Assembly: GCF_013204845.1 (NCBI RefSeq)
Contig: NZ_JABMKY010000012.1
Location: forward strand, 159,531-223,530
Length of the DNA: 64,000 bases
DNA from: Paenibacillus qinlingensis
Lineage (GTDB): Bacteria; Bacillota; Bacilli; Paenibacillales; NBRC-103111
Direction of reading: 5' to 3'
The notes beneath the pieces are model-generated. The model was not told the DNA's origin. It saw only the letters and a program-made list of their open reading frames with translations, and ran no database searches. Positions 25,769-34,011 of the stretch are shown piece after piece (within the stretch, counting starts at the first letter, position 1; each line of letters begins with the position of its first letter). Position numbers and translations under genes: made by a program.

Positions 25769-27262
25769 TTATTCGCGTGTAGAATGTGTATGAAATGGCC
25801 CCGCTGGCAAGCCAAGTCCATTTACTAAATTGGCCTCCGTGTAATTCGCCCAGGCATATCTCACCTGAGTTGGCTTCGTGATCTCTGGATGCCACACTTC
25901 GACGGTATTACCAACGATGTTCGCTTCCGAGGTTAGGAATTGACCTTCCTCCGCGGCAATTTGGAATCCGATGAGTTGCTCACTCCCCCCAGCAAGTCCT
26001 AATCCCCCATCTGTGTGATCAAAATGAAGCACAATCCGCCCACCTTCGATGTGCAGCTCATGGTACACAGGGCCAGAGCTCGTAAGCTCTTTCCCATAGA
26101 CATGCTCCAAGGCTGTTAGGGCAAGGCGCTGCCCGACGGTCCGCTTATCTCGCGGATGAATATCATCCCGCTCCCCACAATCTATGGTGATAGCCATGCC
26201 CGTATGTGGGACGCGCTTATTCACGATCGCTTGGGACTCGCGCAGCAACGGCCATGTTTCACCGTCGGGTTTACCATCCGAACAGAAGGATGTCAATTGG
26301 ACGAAGTGGAAGGGAAGCTTATCGTTGTGCCAGAGTGAGCGCCAATTATGGATGAGTCCTGTCAGCAGCTTATCGTACATTTCCGCACGGCCTGCATCAC
26401 TTTCACCTTGATAGAATAGGAACCCCTTTAGACCGTAAGGTACGATTTTGAGCAGCATGGTCTCGTAGAGACCACAAGGTCTCATCGGATTATGAGGATT
26501 CATTGGTGGAGGCCACGGATAACCCCCTAGTTCCTCGGGCGAAGCTCCTTCTGCTTTTCGTTTCTCATAATCCGCTGTGGCTTGATTATAAGCTCGTTGA
26601 ACACTCTCAAAGGCCACCCAATCGAAATCCTTCATCTCTTCTGCAAATGTATCAAGATACACCTCCAGTTCAGGGTGTTGATGAATCGTCGACTCACTTA
26701 CCCAACATGCCGCCGAGGTGCCTCCCCAGTTGCAGCCAATAATGCCAACAGGTACCCCTTCCGAGGCATGAATATGTTGGGCAAAATGGTACGCAACCGC
26801 TGAGAAATCCGGTACATGCTCAGGCAGCGCCTTATTCCAGGAAGCGATCATCGACGTTTCGACTGCGGGATCTTCCCATTCCACTTTGGGAACTTCGAAG
26901 TAACGAATGAGAGGGAAATTCGCTTCCGCGATGTCCGCCTGCGCGTGACTCGTATCTCGCACTTTCCACTCCATATTGGATTGTCCTCCAGCTAGCCAAA
27001 CATCGCCAAAATAGACATCTCCAACAGAGGCAAGTTGCCGTCCCTCGGAACTGACCGTTAAGATATGTGGACCTCCCGCTTCGAATGCAGGCAGTATCGC
27101 CTGCCATTTGCCGCCTGTGATGGTGGTCTGTACCTGATGTCCTTGGCACTCCAAGATTAGCTGCATCCCATCAGGGCCTGTTCCCCAGACAGGATTTTCT
27201 TGATTTCGTTGCAAAATCATTCCTTCGGAGAAGATTGCATGTAGCTGAAAGCGGTTGCTCAT
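25769..27262 (-). CDS. sialate O-acetylesterase-like SGNH hydrolase
   Basis: About 497 residues, SASA/SGNH family. Block I with the catalytic Ser is WLAGGQSNMEWKV; then IGCNWGGTSAACW, FLFYQGESDAGRAEMY and the Asp-x-x-His of CGERDDIHPRDKR. Such enzymes remove acetyl groups from sialic acids or plant xylan; without a signal peptide it would act in the cytoplasm on imported sugars. ATG at 27262 with GAGGTG 5 nt upstream is preferred to the GTG at 27268. Divergent from the nuclease-like gene. Confidence 0.85.
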   Translation of the reverse strand: MSNRFQLHAIFSEGMILQRNQENPVWGTGPDGMQLILECQGHQVQTTITGGKWQAILPAFEAGGPHILTVSSEGRQLASVGDVYFGDVWLAGGQSNMEWKVRDTSHAQADIAEANFPLIRYFEVPKVEWEDPAVETSMIASWNKALPEHVPDFSAVAYHFAQHIHASEGVPVGIIGCNWGGTSAACWVSESTIHQHPELEVYLDTFAEEMKDFDWVAFESVQRAYNQATADYEKRKAEGASPEELGGYPWPPPMNPHNPMRPCGLYETMLLKIVPYGLKGFLFYQGESDAGRAEMYDKLLTGLIHNWRSLWHNDKLPFHFVQLTSFCSDGKPDGETWPLLRESQAIVNKRVPHTGMAITIDCGERDDIHPRDKRTVGQRLALTALEHVYGKELTSSGPVYHELHIEGGRIVLHFDHTDGGLGLAGGSEQLIGFQIAAEEGQFLTSEANIVGNTVEVWHPEITKPTQVRYAWANYTEANLVNGLGLPAGPFHTHSTRE

Positions 27263-27339
27263 TTCCACACCTCGTCATCTAAAATTGGATAATTATAGCT
27301 TGTATCTCTTTCTCATGATACACTATTTCGTAGACGAAG

Positions 27340-27377
27340 AACGTCCTTTTAGCCGAGTAGGCGGAGGGCGTTTTTTT
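27340..27377 (+). terminator. hairpin and T-tract in the leader of the nuclease-like gene
   Basis: Arms AACGTCC and GGGCGTT (one T-G pair) enclosing 19 nt, followed by TTTTTTTG. It lies 31 bp before the start codon at 27408, in a divergent region where no upstream gene needs a terminator, so it may attenuate the downstream gene. Confidence 0.45.
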
Positions 27378-27407
27378 GTTTTTCTTAAAGGAGGCGACGA
27401 TTGCACG

Positions 27408-28079
27408 ATGTCATTTGAACCTGCCCACACAACATTTATGGAAGATCACCTAGCTCGCCGTGCTGGAGAACGCAAGGGACGTTTGCTCCGCGGACATAAC
27501 TATGCAGAGAAACTATTTCTCCAGCAGGTGTGGTGGCCTTTATTCGAAAGCTTCGACAATCTGCATCCCGAGTATGAGATTTATGACTGGAATCGAAAAT
27601 CTCAATTCCTCGATTTCGCCTACCTCAGCCCTAGTGGACGTTTCGGGATAGAATGCGATGGTTTCCAGAGTCATATCAGAGAGATGGATCGCGAAAAGTT
27701 CAGCTATGCGCTGAATCGCGACACCTTTCTTACTGGGATGGGGTGGAGAATGATCCATTTCTCCTTCGACGATATCCAGAACCGTCCCGAAGTATGCCAA
27801 ATGCTGCTGCAGTTAGTGATTGGTCCCCACCTCATTCGATCATCAACTGCAGCAACGCTGACTCCGGATGAAAAAGAAGTTCTTCGGCTAGCCTTCAACC
27901 TGAGCCGACCTATTCGCCCGAAGGACATCATTAGCCGATACGAGGTTAACTTTCGTACAGCTCGTAAATGGCTTACTGGTCTTGTTGCGAAAGGCGTGCT
28001 GCGCAAGAAAGAGGGTGGCGGTGCCTATGCGCGATACTATGAGTTAAGCGATGGCGCTTGGCAGAGGTTGTTGCGCTGA
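27408..28079 (+). CDS. DUF559/VSR-like nuclease with C-terminal winged helix
   Basis: About 223 residues. The central region QFLDFAYLSPSGRFGIECDG with EKLFLQQVWWP before it and MGWRMIHFSFDDI after it resembles the DUF559/very-short-patch-repair endonuclease core (D...E-x-D pattern, then a conserved W/F-DD strand). The C-terminus (IISRYEVNFRTARKWLTGLV, then RYYELSDGAW) looks like a winged helix. Function could be restriction or repair; not established. ATG at 27408 with AAAGGAGG 13 nt upstream. Quartet element E lies directly downstream. Confidence 0.6.
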   Translation: MSFEPAHTTFMEDHLARRAGERKGRLLRGHNYAEKLFLQQVWWPLFESFDNLHPEYEIYDWNRKSQFLDFAYLSPSGRFGIECDGFQSHIREMDREKFSYALNRDTFLTGMGWRMIHFSFDDIQNRPEVCQMLLQLVIGPHLIRSSTAATLTPDEKEVLRLAFNLSRPIRPKDIISRYEVNFRTARKWLTGLVAKGVLRKKEGGGAYARYYELSDGAWQRLLR

Positions 28080-28100
28080 CGTGAAACCATGACAAAACCA

Positions 28101-28140
28101 GAGCTAGAACAAGTGCTAGAACAAGTGCTAGAGCTAGAGC
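28101..28140. repeat. short tandem repeat
   Basis: AACAAGTGCTAG occurs twice in tandem, flanked by GAGCTAG copies, just after the nuclease-like gene and just before quartet element E. Confidence 0.6.
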
Positions 28141-28157
28141 CGTCACACTCTCAGTAA

Positions 28158-28343
28158 GTTGCATTATGTGCAACATGATTGCAGGAAACAGCTGATTTCG
28201 CCAATAATGTTGCATTTCATGCAACATTATTGGCTGTTTTGGGCTGAATTGAGGCTTTCCGCCTCGTAATGTTGTATCAAATACAACATCAGGACAATTT
28301 AGCCCTGAAAACCCGTATCATGTTGTACAGTATACAACATGAT
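28158..28343. repeat. quartet palindromic element, copy E (GTTGYA type)
   Basis: Four palindromes: GTTGCA-n5-TGCAAC (28158-28174); CCAATAATGTTGCAT-ttc-ATGCAACATTATTGG (28201-28233); ATGTTGTAT-caa-ATACAACAT (28269-28289); ATCATGTTGTA-cagta-TACAACATGAT (28317-28343). Centres 28166, 28217, 28279, 28330: gaps 51, 62, 51. The stems differ from one another only by paired changes (GTTGCA/TGCAAC against GTTGTA/TACAAC). The site sequence is unrelated to copies A-D, but the spacing is the same. Confidence 0.85.
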
Positions 28344-28449
28344 TCGAGTCCCTCTACAAACATCCAATAAAAACTCATAATCAAGTTGTTTAAATAACCT
28401 GTAGGTTATACAATAGAAACAAATATGCCTACAAAGTTGAGGTTCCCCT

Positions 28450-29358
28450 ATGCAAATTGAGGTTTCATCCAAAAACATGCCCTTCCTGGAATGCTTCTCA
28501 TCGGAAACTCGCGTGAAGATGATTGAACTTCTTGGCGAAGCGCCATTAAATATTAAACAGCTCTCCCAGCGACTAGAGATTTCGTCGGCCATCGTGACGA
28601 AGCATATTCAGAAGCTGGAGCAAGCTGGCATCGTGCGTTCGGAGAACGTAGTCGGCGTGCGCGGCACACAGAAGATTTGTTACCTACAGCTTGAACAAGC
28701 CACGCTTCAGTTTAAGTCGAAGAAGCCCTATGAGCATCCGACAACGACGGTTGCGATTCCCATCGGCCAGTACGCCTCATTCGACGTGAACCCGACGTGC
28801 GGCTTGGCCTCACCGACACAGTTGATCGGCGTGCTGGATGATCCCCGGTACTTTGCAGATCCGCAGCATGTACAAGCAGGTATTCTTTGGTTCGGCAGCG
28901 GCTACGTGGAGTACCGTATCCCGAATTTTTTCCACAGCAACCAAAAGCTTCGCACGCTAGAGATTTCTTTTGAAATCTGCTCGGAAGCACCTGGCTTTAA
29001 CGAGAATTGGCCTTCGGATATATCTTTTTCGATCAACGATAAGCCACTTGGTCAGTGGACATGTCCTGGTGATTTCGGTAAACACAGGGGCGTGCTCTCC
29101 CCCGACTGGTGGGGAAATGGCAACACACAGCATGGTCTGCTCAAAATTATTACCGTGAATCCACAGGGTTCTTTTCTAGATGGCACGCAAATCTCAGCGA
29201 CCACTATTCACGACTTGAATATCTTATTCTCCCAAGATATTCATTTCCGTATTGCCTCCTTAGAAACGTCAGTGAATTGTGGTGGCGTAACGCTATTTGG
29301 CAAACAATTCGGCAACTATGCCCAAGATATTATTGTGACGATGCAAGAAGATAAATAG
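28450..29358 (+). CDS. ArsR-type winged-helix regulator with long C-terminal domain
   Basis: 302 residues. The N-terminal 80 residues form an ArsR-like winged helix (SSETRVKMIELLGEAPLNIK, then LEISSAIVTKHIQKLEQAG). The remaining 220 residues (from about PTTTVAIPIGQYASFDV) contain GLASPTQLIGVLDDPRYFAD and TCPGDFGKHRGVLSPDWWG, probably a beta-rich sensor or sugar-binding region that I cannot name. It is likely a transcription repressor responding to a carbohydrate or cell-surface cue (guess). ATG at 28450; the ribosome site is weak (TTGAGG). The palindromes of element E end 106 bp upstream. Confidence 0.7.
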   Translation: MQIEVSSKNMPFLECFSSETRVKMIELLGEAPLNIKQLSQRLEISSAIVTKHIQKLEQAGIVRSENVVGVRGTQKICYLQLEQATLQFKSKKPYEHPTTTVAIPIGQYASFDVNPTCGLASPTQLIGVLDDPRYFADPQHVQAGILWFGSGYVEYRIPNFFHSNQKLRTLEISFEICSEAPGFNENWPSDISFSINDKPLGQWTCPGDFGKHRGVLSPDWWGNGNTQHGLLKIITVNPQGSFLDGTQISATTIHDLNILFSQDIHFRIASLETSVNCGGVTLFGKQFGNYAQDIIVTMQEDK

Positions 29359-29363
29359 CAAAC

Positions 29364-29412
29364 AAATAACCCTATCCCCCACCTCAAAAAGAGGGAGGAA
29401 ATAGGGTTATTT
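29364..29412. terminator. bidirectional terminator between convergent genes
   Basis: Arms AAATAACCCTAT and ATAGGGTTATTT (perfect, 12 bp) with an inner CCTC/GAGG stem, between the regulator gene and the glycosyltransferase gene. Confidence 0.85.
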
Positions 29413-29423
29413 GAACCTCTATT

Positions 29424-30605
29424 CTAAACATTCGCATAGGAAAATTGTAAGCCATCCTGAATCGGAAGATAATGATGCTCCGTTTCCAAAATCGCATCTA
29501 CTGTGCGCAGCACATCCGGTTGACGATGACTCATCTGTGCATTCTTTTTGAGCTTGAGCAATACGGATTGGTTCGCGATGACCTCTAACAGCTGGCTTTT
29601 CATCTCAGCTGCGTTCTTCACTTCGACAGCTGCACCGATTCCAACGAGATAGGCAGCATTGGCCTGCTCTTGGCCTGGAATTGGCTTGTACAGCATCATC
29701 GGCAGATCCAGCGCAAGCGCTTCGGAAACGGTGAGTCCGCCTGGCTTCGTCACGATTAGATCGGACAGCGCCATCAGCTCATGCACATGATCGACGAACC
29801 CCGTCACCATCACATGATGGTGCGTATTCGAGCCACCCAGCTCCTCTTCCAAATGCTGTTTCAGCTTCTCATTGCGACCACAGACGAAAACAAATTGCAC
29901 GGGTGCCTTCAGGTCATCCGACTGCAGCACAGATTTAAACGACTTCCCAATTAGCCCATGGCCGCCGCCCATTACAAGAACAGTTGGCATGTCGCGATGC
30001 AAGCCATATTTATCACGAAGCTCCTCACGATTGTAGGTTTGTGTGAATGGCATTCGAAGCGGTATCCCCGTCACAACGATACGCTGTTCAGGAATCGCAT
30101 ACCGCAGGAGCGCCTGCTTCACATGCTCCGCCCCAACTAGATACTTATCCGTCCCCGGATGAATCCAGTAGCTATGATCGGTGTAATCGGTGATGACCGT
30201 CACGGTCGGCACGATCGTAAGGCCGTTACATTTTAGATAAGACATCGCTGCCGCAGCACCTGGGAACGTACACACAACTTCCGTGGGCGCTTCCTCTTCT
30301 AACAAATCCAGCATCCGATCGGTGCTGAATGACTTCATTCTTTTGAACAAATGGGATAATGCGGTATCATGTCTGGTCTTGTGATATAGAAAACCGTACA
30401 CGGACGGCAAGCTTTTCACCCATTGCATATAACAGTATTTACCGAACCCATGCAGATACGGATGCGTCCACGCCAAATAATCGACGACCTTCACTTCCAT
30501 ATCCGGTCTATACATACGCACCGCTTCAAGAATAGCTTGTGCTGCTTTATTGTGCCCATCGCCAAGACTGCCCGTCAGTATCAAAAGCTTTCCTTTGCTT
30601 CTCAT
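29424..30605 (-). CDS. diacylglycerol glucosyltransferase-like (UgtP/MGDG synthase family)
   Basis: 393 residues of GT28 type. The MGDG-synthase N-terminal motif ILTGSLGDGHNKAAQAILEA opens the protein; VLVMGGGHGLIGKSF starts the C-terminal Rossmann half, and DLIVTKPGGLTVSEALALDL is the nucleotide-sugar binding region. It should transfer glucose or galactose from a UDP sugar to diacylglycerol at the membrane, giving glycolipids and the lipoteichoic acid anchor. Its start overlaps the stop of the PAP2 gene (ATGA), so both form an operon for lipid metabolism. Confidence 0.85.
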   Translation of the reverse strand: MRSKGKLLILTGSLGDGHNKAAQAILEAVRMYRPDMEVKVVDYLAWTHPYLHGFGKYCYMQWVKSLPSVYGFLYHKTRHDTALSHLFKRMKSFSTDRMLDLLEEEAPTEVVCTFPGAAAAMSYLKCNGLTIVPTVTVITDYTDHSYWIHPGTDKYLVGAEHVKQALLRYAIPEQRIVVTGIPLRMPFTQTYNREELRDKYGLHRDMPTVLVMGGGHGLIGKSFKSVLQSDDLKAPVQFVFVCGRNEKLKQHLEEELGGSNTHHHVMVTGFVDHVHELMALSDLIVTKPGGLTVSEALALDLPMMLYKPIPGQEQANAAYLVGIGAAVEVKNAAEMKSQLLEVIANQSVLLKLKKNAQMSHRQPDVLRTVDAILETEHHYLPIQDGLQFSYANV

Positions 30606-31276
30606 TGCTTCAGTCCCCTTTCGAGCTTATCCTGCCGCGCACTAGCAGCGGTCGATCCTGTTAACCACGTTCTTCTACTTCTCTCCACTACATAGACGAC
30701 TCCTTCAGCCACAAGCACTGCACCCACAATATCCATTAGCACATGCTGCTTAACGAACAATGTCGATACAATAATCAAAATGGACATACCCGCCGCTATC
30801 ATTTTGTATCGCAGGGCAATCGGTACCGATCGAAGATAGCTTCTCATCATCAGATAGGCCGTTAGCACGTGTGTACTTGGAAAACAGTTAAAAGGTTGAT
30901 CCGACCGATATACCCACTGGACCGTCTGCAGAAGCCAATCACTTCCACTAATATCCGGTCGCGGTACTGTCGTCTGATATATAGCATAGACGCTATAACA
31001 CAAAAGCAAACCTATAATAAATTCTACGAGTGTCTGAAAATAATTCGAGCGATCTCTATAGGCTAAATAGAGGAATCCTACGGCAAGAAAGACATACCAG
31101 AATAAGTATGGAACTACGAAGCCCTTGATAAAAGGTATCTGTCGATCGAGATCCGTCATTAAACTGTACGCTGTTCCGTTATCTTGATTTAATTGTATAT
31201 AAATGAGTCCTACTAACGGGATCATAAGTAGTCCGCTGCACGCCAGCAAGTAGGACACCCAAGCTTTTGTTCTCAT
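30602..31276 (-). CDS. PAP2-family membrane phosphatase
   Basis: 224 residues with five or six membrane helices. The PAP2 core is visible: NCFPSTHVLTAYLMMRSY (catalytic His) and TLFVKQHVLMDIVGAVLVA (second His and Asp). Such proteins dephosphorylate phosphatidate, undecaprenyl diphosphate or act in inositol-lipid transfer. Being first in an operon with a diacylglycerol glucosyltransferase, phosphatidate to diacylglycerol conversion is a fitting role (inference). ATG at 31276. Confidence 0.8.
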   Translation of the reverse strand: MRTKAWVSYLLACSGLLMIPLVGLIYIQLNQDNGTAYSLMTDLDRQIPFIKGFVVPYLFWYVFLAVGFLYLAYRDRSNYFQTLVEFIIGLLLCYSVYAIYQTTVPRPDISGSDWLLQTVQWVYRSDQPFNCFPSTHVLTAYLMMRSYLRSVPIALRYKMIAAGMSILIIVSTLFVKQHVLMDIVGAVLVAEGVVYVVERSRRTWLTGSTAASARQDKLERGLKQ

Positions 31277-31617
31277 GCCAAATCCTCGCTCTCCTCTACG
31301 TTATCTCTATCATAAAGGAGTATAGCCATTTACTAAACGCACCAAGGTACTGTCTTTCCTTAGCCAAAAGTCGTGAAAAAACCTAGACCAAAGGCGGAGT
31401 TGTCCACGTCCTTAGGTGCATACAAGGTGAGAGTTGATGAGGCATATAAAACAATTGTTACTGTTACAATATTATTACAGCAATGTTACAACATCATACA
31501 GCATACCAAATCACAAGCGGAAAAGCACCTTCTAGAGCATCTCGGCAGAATCCTGCTTATTGTTGGCGTTGGAATATGGACTAGCGTTATGTTCAAAAAC
31601 CTATCCAACTCTCCACC

Positions 31618-31719
31618 TGTGGATAATATTTTCTGTGGATATGTGTATAAGATATTGAATTTATTATGCACAGCATGGGTTTGTGGACATGTTGATACTG
31701 TGGGTAATTTTGTGGATAA
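31618..31719. promoter_or_regulatory. cluster of five DnaA boxes outside oriC
   Basis: TGTGGATAA (perfect, reverse of TTATCCACA) at 31618-31626 and 31711-31719; one-mismatch copies at 31634-31642 (TGTGGATAT) and 31699-31707 (TGTGGGTAA); a two-mismatch copy at 31682-31690 (TGTGGACAT). All point the same way, within 102 bp, in A/T-rich intergenic DNA. No dnaA, dnaN or other origin gene is nearby. Confidence 0.7.
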
Positions 31720-31962
31720 GTGCGTATAAGGTGGATTTACATGGAAAATTTGAGGGCAAAAAGAGGGAGGAAGGCGGTTAGATCGATCGAGAAGTATGAA
31801 GAGTGAGCGCGGGGAGTGAAGCGAGCTGAGTGAATGATGATAAAGGCTGGCGGGGTTGGACGATTGGAAGTAGAGCGCGAGCGTGTGGCATGGTAGATAG
31901 AGGATGACGGCTAGCAGCATGTAGATGGTTGAGTGACGCTGGTGGCGTCGTCACCAGATTAA

Positions 31963-32148
31963 TTAACTGGGTTTTCTCCAGTTAACTTCAGGAATTTTCA
32001 TTAAAATGGAGCATTAGATGGAAAATCTCCAGTTAAATCTGACCTTCCACGGCAAAAGGGGGAGAGATCGCCAAATTAGCTGTAGAAAATCCATCTAAAT
32101 TGTGTTTCCGACGATTTACAGCGATTTTAGATGGAGGAAATCCATCTA
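31963..32148. repeat. quartet palindromic element, copy C
   Basis: Units TTAACTGG-n7-CCAGTTAA (31963-31985), TAGATGG...CAGTTA (centre 32025), TAGCTGT...CATCTA (centre 32087) and TAGATGGA...TCCATCTA (centre 32138). First centre 31974; gaps 51, 62, 51. The stretch 31740-31960 before it is purine-rich with no gene I can support. Confidence 0.78.
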
Positions 32149-32217
32149 TTTGCGTATCTCCCCCTCCGCATCCACCATCAGCGTCAACCGACGCATTCAA
32201 CAGCCGCGAACAACGAC

Positions 32218-32979
32218 CTATTTTAAAAACTGATCCGTTGATCCCGTCGCCACAAAATCCTGCAACTTCAACAGCTTTTTCTTCCCCATGTTGCCTTTTA
32301 TCGTGTGTGAGGTGGGCTTCTCAGCCTTCGGATCGTCAACGATTCTTTTGACATAATCACCTGTAAGCAGGTTATAGTCTTCTTCGTCACCTGTCGTTTC
32401 GGTCATCGTCCCCGAATAGAAGGATCCCACCGTGGCACCGATCAGGTACCAGTCCTCATTTTGAAATCTGAAACGGTAATTCCCGTACCATCTATCGTTA
32501 CTTCCTCCATAAAAACTCACAACAAGGGAGCCTCTATCGATGAAAATATCAGCTAACGGATCGCCCCATACCCCGCCTTCATCGGCTTTCAGAATCGCCT
32601 TATCTGCCATGATCGAGCGTGTGTAGGTGCCATCTTTATGTCCAAAAGCAATCAAAAGTGCCCTTTCAGGAGCTTGATCCCCTCCGATTTTCAGCTTTTC
32701 GACAACCATGGCGACGTCTTGGATACCATCTTTATTCAAGTCACCTTCCACTCGCACAGGGCCGCTCTGCCGGATAAGCTGATGCCAACCTTCGGGCATA
32801 AGGACAGCCGGATTTTTAGCCTCGCTCACCTTGGGGGCTACTTCTTCCTTTTGCACACGAATAGAAGCCGTTGGCTCTTCTGTCGCAGTGCTCGGAACGG
32901 CTGTTGTAAGCTCATCTGCTTGGCACGCGGACAACCCTATCGTGAAAGCTACTACCATGAAATAATAGGGAAATTTCAA
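32218..32979 (-). CDS. lipoprotein with VCBS-like repeat
   Basis: About 253 residues. Signal peptide ends in lipobox GLSAC. A segment VRVEGDLNKDGIQDVAMVVE has the DxNxDGxxD pattern of VCBS/FG-GAP calcium-binding repeats. The rest is beta-rich and secreted-looking; function unknown. Frames extend to 33003, but AAAGGAGG there is 8 nt before a TTG at 32979, which places the start directly before the signal peptide. It follows the gene at 33022 by 42 bp in the same direction. Confidence 0.7.
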   Translation of the reverse strand: MKFPYYFMVVAFTIGLSACQADELTTAVPSTATEEPTASIRVQKEEVAPKVSEAKNPAVLMPEGWHQLIRQSGPVRVEGDLNKDGIQDVAMVVEKLKIGGDQAPERALLIAFGHKDGTYTRSIMADKAILKADEGGVWGDPLADIFIDRGSLVVSFYGGSNDRWYGNYRFRFQNEDWYLIGATVGSFYSGTMTETTGDEEDYNLLTGDYVKRIVDDPKAEKPTSHTIKGNMGKKKLLKLQDFVATGSTDQFLK

Positions 32980-33021
32980 CCGCATCCCCTCCTTTCGACG
33001 CATCGCTTAGCGCGAGTCTTA

Positions 33022-33876
33022 TTATTCACGAAATGTGCGAAATCCTATCACTAACCCAATGATAGCTAGTATAAGTCCTACTACAGCTGTTCCATACGGG
33101 TACGCCAATGGGAAAATAAGAGATGGCCAACCAAGCAAGATGTCACTCTGATATCCCACGGCAGAAGGTGAAGTAGACGTCAGATTGATCATATTTACCC
33201 TTTTTGGAACCTCACCCAGCTCATCAAATGTGAATCGATCTTCTTCAACCTGACCACCACTATCAACACTTAGAATTCGCCATGATAAGTTGTGATCCGA
33301 GGTAAATGCAGTTCCAGAGATCCGTTGAATAACCACGAACTTCTCCCTTTCATTCTCCTCGACTGTCAAAACCCCAAAATATCCGTGGTACCGATTGTCA
33401 TCCAAGAAATTCGGCCTTACCAAGACAGGCCCCTCCACAGTCCAATCCTTGTGATTGATTGTTATTTTCAAATTCGATTGTTCACGACTGGATTCATTAA
33501 ATACGCCCGATTGGAATTGATCTGCAATTTCAATCGTCTGCCCCTCCCACTTGTATACTCTAGTGTAGGTAAGTCGTGTCGCATCTTCGCGTTGATTCAT
33601 GTCCGTGTACTCTGCAATTGTATGAATAGCTTTATTGTCGTTGCTATCAGCCATATAATTCTCAACTGTAATGCGATCTACTGGAATGGGTGCGCCTCTC
33701 CCAAGAATCTCTACTTTCCCTAATTTCATGAAATTTACATAGATATGATCAAATGTAAAGTCACGGTTAACACGGCTTCCGATAATCATCTCTTGCCCTA
33801 TCAAGAACAATGGCTGTGCCGAGAGCAACAGGAGCATTGCCCCCATAAGTAACGGGATTAACTTTATTAATTTCAT
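33022..33876 (-). CDS. membrane-anchored extracytoplasmic protein, unknown
   Basis: 284 residues: N-terminal membrane segment (LIKLIPLLMGAMLLLLSAQ), about 220 residues of polar, beta-rich sequence presumably outside the cell, and a C-terminal membrane segment (YGTAVVGLILAIIGLVIGF). I recognise no domain. ATG at 33876 has GGAGG 7 nt upstream and is preferred to the ATG at 33897. Probably co-transcribed with the lipoprotein gene downstream; divergent from the large secreted protein gene. Confidence 0.65.
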   Translation of the reverse strand: MKLIKLIPLLMGAMLLLLSAQPLFLIGQEMIIGSRVNRDFTFDHIYVNFMKLGKVEILGRGAPIPVDRITVENYMADSNDNKAIHTIAEYTDMNQREDATRLTYTRVYKWEGQTIEIADQFQSGVFNESSREQSNLKITINHKDWTVEGPVLVRPNFLDDNRYHGYFGVLTVEENEREKFVVIQRISGTAFTSDHNLSWRILSVDSGGQVEEDRFTFDELGEVPKRVNMINLTSTSPSAVGYQSDILLGWPSLIFPLAYPYGTAVVGLILAIIGLVIGFRTFRE

Positions 33877-34011
33877 GAGTTCGCCTCCAAACTTCAAGAA
33901 AGTTTATTCATTACCCCCTTTATGTTACACCTTTTTCAGAAACTTTTTGCCCCTACTTTACGTCTAATATTTGAAATATTTACCACATTGGTGATGGGAA
34001 GTGGTTGCGAA

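Noticed and set aside
28158..28343. CRISPR array
   Set aside because: Repeats are palindromes that differ from each other, spacing is 51/62/51 rather than uniform spacers, only four units, and no cas genes are present.
31373..31729. Coding frame of 118 codons over the DnaA-box cluster
   Set aside because: GTG start without ribosome site; composition and lack of any domain suggest a chance frame across A/T-rich boxes.
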